From Taklimakanibacter deserti (GTDB lineage Bacteria; Pseudomonadota; Alphaproteobacteria; Rhizobiales; Aestuariivirgaceae), in NCBI GenBank assembly GCA_003574785.1, contig QORU01000011.1:124001-188000 (forward strand): a stretch of DNA of 64,000 nt. Reading direction: 5' to 3'. The notes beneath the pieces were generated by a model that was not told where the DNA came from, searched no databases, and saw only the letters and a program-made list of their open reading frames with translations. Of the stretch, positions 1 through 7,818 are shown piece by piece; within the stretch, counting starts at the first letter, position 1, and each line of letters begins with the position of its first letter. Made by a program: the position numbers and the translations under genes.

Positions 1-201
1 GCTCTGCACATCGAAGCGGTCGGCCTTGCGCCGCTTCCGATAGTGGCGCGGATGCTCGACCGGATCGAGCGCGATGGCGGCGAGATCGGTCAGCCGCACT
101 TCCGCCCCTTGCTGCTCGAGGATGTCTTTGGCAAATCGAGCGAGGTGATGATTGTAGGATTGCTGCTCGGGATGGGCGACGATGATGAGCGCCTTCACCA
201 T
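1..201 (-). CDS. NAD(P)H dehydrogenase, flavodoxin-like fold (partial, C-terminus outside window)
   Basis: Translating the minus strand from the ATG at 201 gives 67 codons that run off the left edge. The N-terminus reads MVKALIIVAHPEQQSYNHHL. This beta strand followed by an H-P-[ED]-xx-S loop is the FMN phosphate-binding start of the KefF/MdaB/YheR-type NAD(P)H:quinone oxidoreductase family (flavodoxin-like fold). The start overlaps the stop of the upstream decarboxylase subunit (ATGGTGA), so translation is probably coupled. In a catabolic operon it could serve as a soluble electron-transfer or quinone-detoxifying partner. Family assignment rests on the first 67 residues only; substrate is unknown. 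Confidence 0.75.
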   Translation of the reverse strand, partial: MVKALIIVAHPEQQSYNHHLARFAKDILEQQGAEVRLTDLAAIALDPVEHPRHYRKRRKADRFDVQS

Positions 202-716
202 TTCTTCTTCCCCAGCATGCGCTGCGAGATCAGTATGGCGATCTGCTGCTCGGCTTCGAAAGCGAATGTGCAGGAGGACTCGGCCATATCGAGAAGGTCC
301 TCGGGCGTGTCGGCGCGCAGGCAGTGGACGCCCATGGCATGGAGCGATGTCCCCGTCGCGCGTCCCATCGGCACCTGCCAGGGATTGAACTCGGCCCATT
401 CGCCGCGCATCGTCACCAGCATCAGGAGCGGGAAGCGCGACATCGCGGCCAGCGACAGCATATTGATGCAGTTGCCGACGCCGCTCGACTGCATGAGGAG
501 CACGCTGCGCTGGCCGCCAAGCCAGGCGCCGGCGGTGAGCCCGATGCCCTCCTCCTCGGTGGTGAGCACCGTCGATATGACATCGGGATCGGCCAGGAAG
601 AGCTCGATGAGCTTCGAATGACCGGCGTCGGGCACATAGGCCATTTGCCGGATATTCGCCTGCTTCAGGATCTGGTGGAGTCTGGCGGGCCAGTTCTCGA
701 TGGCGGCGTCCGTCAC
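195..716 (-). CDS. Thiamine-diphosphate-dependent decarboxylase, alpha (PYR-domain) subunit
   Basis: The 173-residue protein is a stand-alone N-terminal TPP-enzyme domain, as in the alpha subunits of sulfopyruvate decarboxylase (ComD) and phosphonopyruvate-decarboxylase-like enzymes. The segment TTEEEGIGLTAGAWLGG (about residues 52-68) carries the conserved glutamate that activates the thiamine ring, and MQSSGVGN follows as in ComD-like proteins. The cofactor-binding GDG...N half is missing here and is supplied by the separate gene at 5079-5663 on the other strand. The family decarboxylates 2-oxo acids to aldehydes. It is preceded by a 101-bp gap after the MaoC-like gene and overlaps the next gene by 7 nt. 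The actual 2-oxo acid is not predictable. Confidence 0.8.
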   Translation of the reverse strand: MTDAAIENWPARLHQILKQANIRQMAYVPDAGHSKLIELFLADPDVISTVLTTEEEGIGLTAGAWLGGQRSVLLMQSSGVGNCINMLSLAAMSRFPLLMLVTMRGEWAEFNPWQVPMGRATGTSLHAMGVHCLRADTPEDLLDMAESSCTFAFEAEQQIAILISQRMLGKKKW

Positions 717-817
717 GTGCGTTTCCTTCCCCTGTGTTCCGTCTCAGATAAGGCAACTGCCCCAAAAGGATGACTGCCGGTTTTTGTGATCAGCTATAAA
801 GCGGGGCGAGAGCTTCC

Positions 818-1663
818 TCACCAGGAGGCGGAAGCCGTCATGCCGATGGGCACCGTTTCCGAGCCGGTCCAGCATTCGAGCGCGCCATCCCGCAAAGGCG
901 CGGAGCGGACTCGGAAGGGCTGGCGATGCGTCAGAGGCGCCATGCCGCGATAGGAAAGCCGGCGGGGCGCGCGCCCGGCAATCGCCGCCGCATGATAGAG
1001 CAGCAAGGTCGCCTGGAGCGGGCCATGCACCACGAGCCCCGCATAGCCCTCTTCGCGCATCGCATATTCGACATCGTAGTGAATGCGATGGCTGTTGAAG
1101 GTGAGCGCCGAATAACGGAACAAAAGGACGGGTGAAGGATCGATCACCGTTTCTGCGACATGTGCCTCGGCAGCTGCTTCCGGCGTCGCCGCTTCGCCGC
1201 TTGGCTTGTCGCGATAGACGATATCGTGACGCTCGCGGATGCATGTCGAGCCATGGGCGCTGAACTCATGGACGACGGTCACGAAGCACAATGGCCCGGA
1301 GCGGCCCCTCTTGAGCGCGACATCCGCGATGCGCGACCGGCGCATGACGGTATCGCCGACCCGCAAGGGCGCCAGCAATTCGAGCTCGCCGCCCGCCCAC
1401 ATGCGGCGCGGCAAAGGCACCGGCGGCAGGAAATCGCCTCGCTTCGGATGCCCGTCGACATCGGCCTCGGCGAGCGTCGACAGGCGCGGCGCCAGGCACC
1501 AATGGAAGGCGAGCGGCGCCGGATCGCCCTTCTGCGGGAGGGAGAGATCGCCGCCGATCGTCGCTCTGAACGCGCGGACCCGTTCGACGGTAATCTCGTC
1601 TTCGGCACTTTCCGTTCGCCCGACCCAGGCCTGCAAAGAATCGACGTCGATCGCGGTGGTCAT
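818..1663 (-). CDS. MaoC/FAS1-like dehydratase (mesaconyl-/itaconyl-CoA hydratase type)
   Basis: The 281-residue protein has an N-terminal FAS1-like dehydratase (hot-dog) half containing PLAFHWCLAPRL and a C-terminal half with FNSHRIHYDVEYA and the MaoC-like GLVVHGPLQATLL segment, where the conserved Asp/His act in hydration of enoyl-CoA. This two-hot-dog architecture is that of mesaconyl-C4-CoA hydratase and itaconyl-CoA hydratase. The open frame extends upstream to about 2035, but that part is antisense-like sequence inside the CoA-transferase gene. The ATG at 1663 overlaps the CoA-transferase stop (ATGA), which fixes the start. It probably hydrates the enoyl-CoA product of the neighbouring acyl-CoA dehydrogenase; substrate unknown. 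Confidence 0.8.
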   Translation of the reverse strand: MTTAIDVDSLQAWVGRTESAEDEITVERVRAFRATIGGDLSLPQKGDPAPLAFHWCLAPRLSTLAEADVDGHPKRGDFLPPVPLPRRMWAGGELELLAPLRVGDTVMRRSRIADVALKRGRSGPLCFVTVVHEFSAHGSTCIRERHDIVYRDKPSGEAATPEAAAEAHVAETVIDPSPVLLFRYSALTFNSHRIHYDVEYAMREEGYAGLVVHGPLQATLLLYHAAAIAGRAPRRLSYRGMAPLTHRQPFRVRSAPLRDGALECWTGSETVPIGMTASASW

Positions 1664-2787
1664 GACGGCACGGCCATGGCGGAGAATTCCCGCCGGATCG
1701 CGTCGCTGTGCTCGCCGAGCGCCGGCACTTTGGCCCGAGCGACATCGGGATGAAGCGGCGGTGCCGCGAGTTCGAAGGATCCGCCCGGAACCTCGCTCGC
1801 CGTGCGGCGCAAGGCCGGATGGGTGGCGAGATCGGCGACCGTCGACACCTTGCCCCAGGCGAGCTGCGCCTGCTCGAGCCTTTGGATCGCTTCGGCGGTC
1901 GAGAGCCTGGCGAAGATGGGCCTGATCTCCGCATCGAGCTCGATGCGGTGGATGAGGCGGGAGGGATTGTCGCGGAAGCGGATGTCGTCGACGAGCTCGG
2001 GCCGGTCGAGGACCGCGCAGCACAATCGCGACCATTCGCCGGCATTCTGGGCGACGATCACCACGGCCCCGTCGCGGCAGGCGACGAGCCCATAAGGATA
2101 GATCGCGGCATGCGACAGCCCGACGCGCGGCGTCGCCCGCCCGGCATAGTCGTGATGCAGCAAGGGCACGTTCATCCAGTCGGCGAGTCCGTCGAACATG
2201 GCCATCTCGATCGCCGCACCCTCGCCGGTGCGCTCGCGCCGGAACAACGCTTCGACGATCGCGGCATGGGCATTCATGCCGGTGCTGATATCGGCCACCG
2301 ACGCGCCGACCTTGGCCGGCGCGTCGGGCGCTCCGGTCACGGCGCAGAGGCCCGACTCGGCCTGGACCAGCATGTCATAGGCGCGCATGCCGGCATATGC
2401 CGTGTCCTGGCCGTAGCCCACGATGTCGAGCGCCACCAGGCGGGGAAAGCGCTTGACCAGGTCCTTCGAGCCGAGGCCGAGCCGCCGCGTGGCACCGGGC
2501 GCCAGATTCTGGACGAAGACATCGGCCTTGGCCAGCATCGCCTCGAGCAGGATCTTGTCCTTCTCAGCCTTGATATCGAGCACCAGGCTTTCCTTGCCGC
2601 GATTGAGCCAGGCGAAATAGGCGCTGGTGCCCTGGACGGTCGCATCATAGTGGCGCGCAGTGTCGCCCTCCTCGCGCTCGATCTTGATGACGCGGGCGCC
2701 CGCATCGGCAAGCCGCACGGTGCACATCGGCGCCGCGACCGCCTGTTCGAGGGCGACGACGAGAAGGCCTGCGAGCGGACGGGTCAT
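1660..2787 (-). CDS. CaiB/BaiF family (type III) CoA-transferase
   Basis: The 375-residue protein belongs to family III CoA-transferases, which move CoA between carboxylic acids through an aspartyl-CoA thioester. The catalytic aspartate is probably Asp138 in MRAYDMLVQAESGLCAVTG, aligning with the formyl-CoA transferase motif. The N-terminal Rossmann-like part includes RLADAGARVIKIEREEGD and LNRGKESLVLDIK, both typical of the family. The frame is open to 2823, but the ATG at 2787 opens the conserved MTRPLAGLLVV start. It lies 7 nt after the acyl-CoA dehydrogenase and overlaps the hydratase by 4 nt. It should provide the CoA-activation step for this operon's substrate. Confidence 0.88.
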   Translation of the reverse strand: MTRPLAGLLVVALEQAVAAPMCTVRLADAGARVIKIEREEGDTARHYDATVQGTSAYFAWLNRGKESLVLDIKAEKDKILLEAMLAKADVFVQNLAPGATRRLGLGSKDLVKRFPRLVALDIVGYGQDTAYAGMRAYDMLVQAESGLCAVTGAPDAPAKVGASVADISTGMNAHAAIVEALFRRERTGEGAAIEMAMFDGLADWMNVPLLHHDYAGRATPRVGLSHAAIYPYGLVACRDGAVVIVAQNAGEWSRLCCAVLDRPELVDDIRFRDNPSRLIHRIELDAEIRPIFARLSTAEAIQRLEQAQLAWGKVSTVADLATHPALRRTASEVPGGSFELAAPPLHPDVARAKVPALGEHSDAIRREFSAMAVPS

Positions 2788-2794
2788 GAGAGCC

Positions 2795-3958
2795 TCAATA
2801 GGAGCGCGGAAGGCCAAGCACATGCTCGGCGAGATAGCCCAGGATCAGATTGGTCGAGATCGGCGCCACCTGATAGAGCCTCGTCTCGCGGAACTTGCGC
2901 TCGATGTCGAATTCCTCGGCGAAGCCGAAGCCGCCATGGGTCTGGACGCAGACATTGGCCGCTTCCCAGGCGGCATCGGCGGCGAGCATCTTCGCCATGT
3001 TCGCTTCGGCACCACAGTCCTTGTTCGCCTCGAACAGCGACGCGGCTTTATAGACCATGAGCTCGGCGGCGCGCATGCCGGCATAGGCCTTGGCGATCGG
3101 GAACTGGATGCCCTGGTTCTGGCCGATCGGCCGGCCGAAGACGACACGCTCCTTGGCATAGGCGGAAGCCTTGTCGATGAACCATTTGGCATCGCCGATA
3201 CATTCGGCGGCGATCAGGATGCGCTCGGCATTCATGCCGGAAAGGATGTAGCGGAAGCCCTTGCCCTCTTCGCCGATGAGATTCTTGGCCGACACCTTGA
3301 GCCCGTCGAAGAACACTTCCGTGGTCGAATGGTTCATCATCGTGCGGATCGGCCGGATGCTGAGGCCGTGGCCCAGCGCATCGCGCATGTCGACGATGAA
3401 GACGGAGAGCCCGTCGGTGCGCTTGACTACTTCCTCGCGCGGCGTCGTGCGCGCCAAGAGCAGCATGAGGTCGGAATGCTCGGCGCGCGAGGTCCATACT
3501 TTCTGGCCACTGACGACATAGTGGTCGCCCTCGTGCTTGGCGAAGGTGCGGATCGATGTCGTGTCGGTGCCGCTTGCGGGCTCGGTGACGCCGAAGGCCT
3601 GCAGGCGCAATTCGCCCGAGGCGATGCGCGGCAGATATTCGCGCTTCTGCGCCTCGCCGCCGTGATTGAGCAAAGTGCCCATGATGTACATTTGCGCATG
3701 CGAGGCAGCCCCGTTGCAGCCATTGCGCTGGATCTCCTCGAGGATGACGGCGGCGGCCGAAAGCGGCAGTCCCGATCCGCCATAGGCCTCGGGGATCAGC
3801 GCCGAGAGCCAGCCGGCCTCGGTCAGCGCCTGAACGAACTCCGCCGGATATGTCCGGTCGCGATCGCATTGGCGCCAATAGTCGCCGGGAAATCGCAGGC
3901 AGAGCTTGCGGATCTCTTCCCTGATCTCGCGATGCGACGTTACTTCTTCGCTGTCCAT
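2795..3958 (-). CDS. Acyl-CoA dehydrogenase with helix-G (isovaleryl-type) catalytic glutamate
   Basis: The 387-residue protein has the full acyl-CoA dehydrogenase fold. Flavin and substrate segments include AFGVTEPASGTDTTSIRT, GQKVWTSRAEHSD and CVQTHGGFGFAEEFDIER. The usual catalytic Glu of the C-terminal Y-E-G-T motif is absent; the corresponding stretch reads LYQVAPISTN. A glutamate is present instead at about residue 245 (GMNAERILIAAE), where isovaleryl-CoA and long-chain dehydrogenases carry their base, so activity is still expected. It is the first gene of the leftward operon and lies downstream of a LysR-type dyad at 4037-4051. Electrons would pass to ETF; the acyl chain is unknown. 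Confidence 0.9.
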   Translation of the reverse strand: MDSEEVTSHREIREEIRKLCLRFPGDYWRQCDRDRTYPAEFVQALTEAGWLSALIPEAYGGSGLPLSAAAVILEEIQRNGCNGAASHAQMYIMGTLLNHGGEAQKREYLPRIASGELRLQAFGVTEPASGTDTTSIRTFAKHEGDHYVVSGQKVWTSRAEHSDLMLLLARTTPREEVVKRTDGLSVFIVDMRDALGHGLSIRPIRTMMNHSTTEVFFDGLKVSAKNLIGEEGKGFRYILSGMNAERILIAAECIGDAKWFIDKASAYAKERVVFGRPIGQNQGIQFPIAKAYAGMRAAELMVYKAASLFEANKDCGAEANMAKMLAADAAWEAANVCVQTHGGFGFAEEFDIERKFRETRLYQVAPISTNLILGYLAEHVLGLPRSY

Positions 3959-4036
3959 TGAAGCTCCTGAGATTCGCTCCTCGGTTTTTTACGCGGCGCC
4001 ACGAAATAACACCAAGACATAGAGGTTCGATGAGAT

Positions 4037-4051
4037 ATAGCGAGTTTCTAT
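4037..4051. promoter_or_regulatory. Candidate LysR-type operator upstream of the acyl-CoA dehydrogenase operon
   Basis: ATAG-N7-CTAT is a perfect dyad that fits the T-N11-A rule of LysR-type regulators (T4038, A4050). It overlaps the stop codon of the LysR gene and lies about 80 bp before the acyl-CoA dehydrogenase start at 3958. Its half-sites resemble the GCGATAG/CTATCGC repeat in the LysR promoter at 5001-5039. That shared element suggests one regulator controls both arms, but short dyads also occur by chance. Confidence 0.35.
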
Positions 4052-4983
4052 GCCTTGTCGCTCAGCAAGTGCCCTGCCCAGACGCCGCTCGAGACGAGAT
4101 CGCCGACCACGGCGCCGATGCTTTCACCGGCAAATCGGGTGAGCCGGCTGATCGGACGGTCGCCCGGATAAGCGAGGATCAGGCGGCGCGTCGGGGTCGG
4201 ATCGACGAGAGGGGCGGCCTTGAGCCGGCCCGCGGCGATATCTTCGTGAATGGGCGCCAAAGGCAGGATCGTCAGGCCGAAGCCCGTCTTCACCAGGTCC
4301 TTGAGCGTCGAAAGCGAGTCGGCCTCGAGGGCGACGCAGAAGGAGATGCCCGCCTCCTCGGCGCAGCGGTCGACAATGGCGCGAAGCCCATGCCTCGCGC
4401 TCGGCAGCAGCATCTTCTCGCCGGCGAGCTTCTGGAACGGCACGGCCCGGATCTGGACCAGGTCCGCTTCGGCGGGCCCGATCAGGAACAGGTTTTCGAG
4501 GAGAAGCGGCTTGATCTTGAGGGTTCGCGAGGGTTGCGGGTCATAGAGCACAGCGACATCGACCTCGCCGCGCTGCAGCCAGTCGAGGAGATAGCCGGTG
4601 AAAGCCGGCACGAAACGCGGCACCACTTGCGGATGCTTGTCGCGGAACAGCCGGGCGAGCGGAGCGGTGATGATCTCGGCGACGGTCGGCGGCATGCCGA
4701 TGGCGACGGTGCCTTGCAGCGACGCATTGAGATCGGCGACCGAGGCGCGGATCTGCTCCATCTCGCCGAGGACTCTCAGCGCATGCGCCAGCACCTCGCG
4801 GCCGATATCGGTGATCACCATGCCGCGGCCGTGGCGGTCGAAGAGCCGCGCCCCCAATTCCTCCTCGAGCAGGCGGATCTGCCGGCTGAGCGCCGGCTGG
4901 GCGATATGGAGCCGGTCGGAGGCTTTGCTCAGGCTTCCGAGCTCCGCCACATGCACCAGGGTGCGCAATTGGCCGACATCCAT
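4048..4983 (-). CDS. LysR family transcriptional regulator
   Basis: The 311-residue protein has an N-terminal winged HTH (MDVGQLRTLVHVAELGSLSK, then IAQPALSRQIRLLEEELG) and a C-terminal substrate-binding-like effector domain with GFGLTILPLAP. An in-frame extension to 5019 exists, but the ATG at 4983 gives the standard LysR start. It is transcribed away from the decarboxylase beta/aldehyde dehydrogenase genes and upstream of the acyl-CoA dehydrogenase operon, so it is well placed to control both. Candidate operators lie 9 bp before its own start and in front of the dehydrogenase. The inducer would be an intermediate of the neighbouring pathway. Confidence 0.88.
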   Translation of the reverse strand: MDVGQLRTLVHVAELGSLSKASDRLHIAQPALSRQIRLLEEELGARLFDRHGRGMVITDIGREVLAHALRVLGEMEQIRASVADLNASLQGTVAIGMPPTVAEIITAPLARLFRDKHPQVVPRFVPAFTGYLLDWLQRGEVDVAVLYDPQPSRTLKIKPLLLENLFLIGPAEADLVQIRAVPFQKLAGEKMLLPSARHGLRAIVDRCAEEAGISFCVALEADSLSTLKDLVKTGFGLTILPLAPIHEDIAAGRLKAAPLVDPTPTRRLILAYPGDRPISRLTRFAGESIGAVVGDLVSSGVWAGHLLSDKA

Positions 4984-4991
4984 CCGATTAT

Positions 4992-5039
4992 TCGCTTTTT
5001 GCGATAGCTGCTCACGCAATATACGATTTATTCTATCGC
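4992..5039. promoter_or_regulatory. Candidate LysR-type operator region in divergent promoter
   Basis: TCGC-TTTTT-GCGA (4992-5004) is a dyad fitting T-N11-A only 9 bp before the LysR start. It overlaps GCGATAG (5001-5007), which is repeated exactly in inverse as CTATCGC (5033-5039), 25 bp away. Paired sites of this kind between a LysR gene and its divergent target are typical recognition and activation sites. The between-site DNA is AT-rich and may hold the promoter. This is sequence pattern only. Confidence 0.45.
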
Positions 5040-5078
5040 CGGCAATGGACTAGGGGATGAGTCAAAGGGAGAAGGCAG

Positions 5079-5663
5079 ATGACATCGGAGATGAACCGGC
5101 GCGAGGCCGTCAAGGCGCTGCTCGACTATCGCGACAAGCTTCTCGTCGTCACCGGCCTCGGCTCGCCGAGCTATGACGTCCATGCCTGCGGCGATGCGGA
5201 GAGCAACTTCTATCTGTGGGGCGCCATGGGATCGGCCGCGCTTGTCGGCCTCGGCCTCGCCCAGGCGCAGCCCAAGCGGCGCGTGCTCGTCATCACCGGC
5301 GATGGCGAGCAGCTCATGGGCCTGGGCGGCCTCGCGACGATAGGCGCCGCTGCGCCGAAGAACCTCACCATTGCCGTCATCGACAATGGCCATTTCGGCG
5401 AGACCGGCATGCAATTGAGCCACACCGGCAAGGGCCTGAGCCTCGCCAAGGTCGCTACTGCCTGCGGATTCGCCGAAGTCGAGGAAGTGTGCGATATCAA
5501 AAACGTCAGGCGCATCCGCAAGAGATTGCATGAGACCATGGTGGGACCGCGCTTCATCGTCCTGAAGGTCAAGCCCGAAAACCTGCCGCGCTCGCTGCCG
5601 CCGCGCGATGCCGTCCATGTGAAGAACAGGTTCCGCGCCGCCCTCGGCTTCCCGACCATTTGA
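5079..5663 (+). CDS. Thiamine-diphosphate-dependent decarboxylase, beta (PP-domain) subunit
   Basis: The 194-residue protein is the C-terminal cofactor-binding domain of a TPP enzyme. The diphosphate/Mg motif starts at GDGEQLMGLGGLATIGAA (residues 74-91) and closes with IDNGHFGETG (Asn103), the GDG-x(about 26)-N signature. NFYLWGAMGSAALVGLGLA is typical of ComE-like sulfopyruvate/phosphonopyruvate decarboxylase beta subunits. The matching alpha domain is encoded at 195-716 on the other strand, so the enzyme would be alpha/beta with subunits from divergent operons. A purine-rich RBS (GGGAGAAGG) precedes the ATG. The following aldehyde dehydrogenase fits an aldehyde product. Confidence 0.82.
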   Translation: MTSEMNRREAVKALLDYRDKLLVVTGLGSPSYDVHACGDAESNFYLWGAMGSAALVGLGLAQAQPKRRVLVITGDGEQLMGLGGLATIGAAAPKNLTIAVIDNGHFGETGMQLSHTGKGLSLAKVATACGFAEVEEVCDIKNVRRIRKRLHETMVGPRFIVLKVKPENLPRSLPPRDAVHVKNRFRAALGFPTI

Positions 5664-5673
5664 AGGTTTGCGC

Positions 5674-7161
5674 ATGGCGACTCTCGAACGCTTCCACAAT
5701 ATCGTCGATGGCGGGAAGGCCACGGCCGCCAGCGGCCGCTGGTTTCCCTCCTACAATCCGTTCACGGGCGAGGCCTGGGCGGAAATCCCGCATGGCGATG
5801 CGACCGATGTCGATCGAGCCGTCATCGCCGCCGATCGCGCCTTCACCGGCGGCGACTGGCCGAAGCTCACCGCCTCGGCGCGCGGCAAGCTGCTGCATCG
5901 CTTCGCCGATCTCGTGCTGAGCGAAGCGGAACGCCTGGCCCGGATCGAGACGCGCGACAATGGCAAGCTCTTCGCCGAAATGTCGGGCCAGCTCCGCTAT
6001 ATCCCGGAATGGTTCCACTATTTCGGCGGCCTCGCCGACAAGATCGAAGGCGCGGTCTTGCCGATGGACAAGCCCAACATGTTCGCCTTCACCCGCCGCG
6101 AGCCGCTGGGCGTGGTCGCGGCGATCACGCCGTGGAATTCGCCGCTCCTGCTCCTCGCCTGGAAGCTGGCGCCGGCGCTCGCCGCCGGCAACACCGTCGT
6201 CATCAAGCCATCCGAATTTGCTTCCGCCTCGACGCTCGCTTTTGCCGAGCTCTTCGCCAAAGCGGGTTTCCCGAAGGGAGTCGTCAACACGGTGACGGGC
6301 TATGGCTCGGAGATCGGACAATCCCTCACCGAGCATCCGCTCATCGCCAAGATCGCCTTCACCGGCGGCGATGCGACCGGCGCGCAAGTGGGTGCGGCCG
6401 CTACGCGCCATTTGAAGCATGTCACTTTGGAGCTCGGCGGCAAGTCGCCCAATATCGTCTTCGCCGACGCCCGGCTCGACAATGCGGTGAAGGGCGCCGT
6501 TGCCGGCATCTTCGCCGCTTCCGGCCAGACCTGCATCGCGGGCTCGCGCCTTCTGGTCGAGCGTAGCATCCATGACGACTTCGTCGACCGTCTCCTCGCC
6601 TTGGCGCGCCAGGCCAAGCTTGGCGATCCCGCCGAGGCCGAAACCCAGGTCGGACCGATCACCACCGAAGCGCAGCTCAAGAAGGTCCTTTCTTACATCG
6701 ATATTGCCAAGGCCGAAGGCGCGAAGCTCATGCTCGGCGGCAAGCGCCCCGAGGTGCCCCATCTGGCGCAAGGCTGGTTCGTCGAGCCCACGATCTTCGC
6801 CGGCGTCGACAACCGCATGCGCATCGCGCGCGAGGAGGTCTTCGGGCCGGTGCTCAGCATCATCCCCTTCAGCGATGAGGACGAAGCGGTGAGCATCGCC
6901 AATGACAATGCCTATGGGCTCGCCGCCGGCGTGTGGACGGAGAATGCGCGGCGCGCTTTGCGCATGGCGGAGCGCATCCGCGCCGGCACGGTATGGATCA
7001 ACACCTATCGCGCGGTGAGCTATCTCGCTCCCTTTGGCGGCATGAAGCGCTCAGGGTTGGGGCGCGAGAGCGGCATGCGCGCGATCGATGAATATCTGCA
7101 AACCAAGTCGGTCTGGATGAACCTTGCCGAAGACTTCCCCAATCCCTTCGTCCTGCGCTGA
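5674..7161 (+). CDS. NAD(P)-dependent aldehyde dehydrogenase
   Basis: The 495-residue protein is a full-length ALDH superfamily member. Landmarks are PWN (Asn155), VVIKPSE (Lys178), LELGGKSPN (general base Glu253), FAASGQTCIAGS (nucleophile Cys287) and EEVFGPVLS near the C-terminus. The coenzyme loop reads FTGG rather than the common FTGS. A TTG six bases upstream (5668) is in frame, but the ATG at 5674 has GAAGG at 5662-5666. It follows the decarboxylase beta subunit by 10 bp and should oxidise the aldehyde released by decarboxylation to the acid. Exact substrate unknown. Confidence 0.92.
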   Translation: MATLERFHNIVDGGKATAASGRWFPSYNPFTGEAWAEIPHGDATDVDRAVIAADRAFTGGDWPKLTASARGKLLHRFADLVLSEAERLARIETRDNGKLFAEMSGQLRYIPEWFHYFGGLADKIEGAVLPMDKPNMFAFTRREPLGVVAAITPWNSPLLLLAWKLAPALAAGNTVVIKPSEFASASTLAFAELFAKAGFPKGVVNTVTGYGSEIGQSLTEHPLIAKIAFTGGDATGAQVGAAATRHLKHVTLELGGKSPNIVFADARLDNAVKGAVAGIFAASGQTCIAGSRLLVERSIHDDFVDRLLALARQAKLGDPAEAETQVGPITTEAQLKKVLSYIDIAKAEGAKLMLGGKRPEVPHLAQGWFVEPTIFAGVDNRMRIAREEVFGPVLSIIPFSDEDEAVSIANDNAYGLAAGVWTENARRALRMAERIRAGTVWINTYRAVSYLAPFGGMKRSGLGRESGMRAIDEYLQTKSVWMNLAEDFPNPFVLR

Positions 7162-7164
7162 GCC

Positions 7165-7725
7165 TCAAGCTTTTCGCCGCGTGACCATCGGCTTCGTGCC
7201 TTCATAGCGCAGGCGCTTGCACATGAGGGCAAAGCCGTCGAGATTGTCGATGATGCGGCCGAAGATGCAGGCCTGGTTCGGATGCTGGAGGCCTTCCTTC
7301 GTGTAGATCGTCGTCGGGAAATTCACGCAGGCGTTCCGCCCATAGGCGATCGTCACTTCCTCGATATAAGGATCCCAGATCATGTCGCCGGGCGCCAGCT
7401 GCTGGAAGCGGTTCTCGAGCTCATAGCCCAGCTTGTCGAGCATGGGTACCCGGTCGAGATAGAAGGCGGCGTGCCCGAACCAGGCGCAGTGGATCATGTT
7501 GCCGCCATAGGGCAAGAGCTCCCAGAAGGCCTGGCAGGTCTTGGGCGCCAGATGGTCGAGCAGCACGGCGCCGAAGATGTCGCCGCCCATTTCGAGCTCG
7601 AGCCGCCGGGCGTCGGGCGGGATGGCATGCGGGATCTCGAAGCGGTCATACCACCAGCCGTCCCACATTTCGCGCTGGGCCGCCTTGTCATTCGGATCCA
7701 TGCCGACGTCTTTGCGCTCACTCAT
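7165..7725 (-). CDS. DUF3830 family protein (cyclophilin-like fold)
   Basis: The 186-residue protein matches the DUF3830 family, small proteins predicted to have a cyclophilin-like beta barrel and often found near amidohydrolases and transporters. Recognisable segments are FGAVLLDHLAPKTCQAFWEL, HCAWFGHAAFYL and a C-terminal FGRIIDNLDGFALMCKRLRYEG. The open frame continues to 8331 but that part is antisense inside the MocR gene; the ATG at 7725 has AGGAG about 8 nt before it. It converges on the aldehyde dehydrogenase with a 3-bp gap and diverges from the MocR regulator, which may control it. Molecular function is unknown. Confidence 0.75.
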   Translation of the reverse strand: MSERKDVGMDPNDKAAQREMWDGWWYDRFEIPHAIPPDARRLELEMGGDIFGAVLLDHLAPKTCQAFWELLPYGGNMIHCAWFGHAAFYLDRVPMLDKLGYELENRFQQLAPGDMIWDPYIEEVTIAYGRNACVNFPTTIYTKEGLQHPNQACIFGRIIDNLDGFALMCKRLRYEGTKPMVTRRKA

Positions 7726-7769
7726 CTGGTGCTCCTGAGCATTGGTTGAACGTCTGCATCTGGCTCCGG

Positions 7770-7818
7770 AAATGGATTTATTGAAACGACCATTTCTTGC
7801 TAGACTGACAATACCATT
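7770..7818. promoter_or_regulatory. Candidate MocR operator in the DUF3830/MocR divergent promoter
   Basis: ACCATT occurs twice as a direct repeat (7789-7794 and 7813-7818, 24 bp apart), the second ending immediately before the MocR start codon. The first copy is also part of an inverted repeat AAATGG-N14-CCATTT (7770-7795). MocR/PdxR-type regulators commonly bind paired direct repeats in the promoter they share with the divergent target. Short repeats; pattern evidence only. Confidence 0.35.

Noticed and set aside
1708..3060. Long rightward frame opposite the CoA-transferase and acyl-CoA dehydrogenase
   Set aside because: The opposite strand has full-length families with intact motifs; the frame has no family match.
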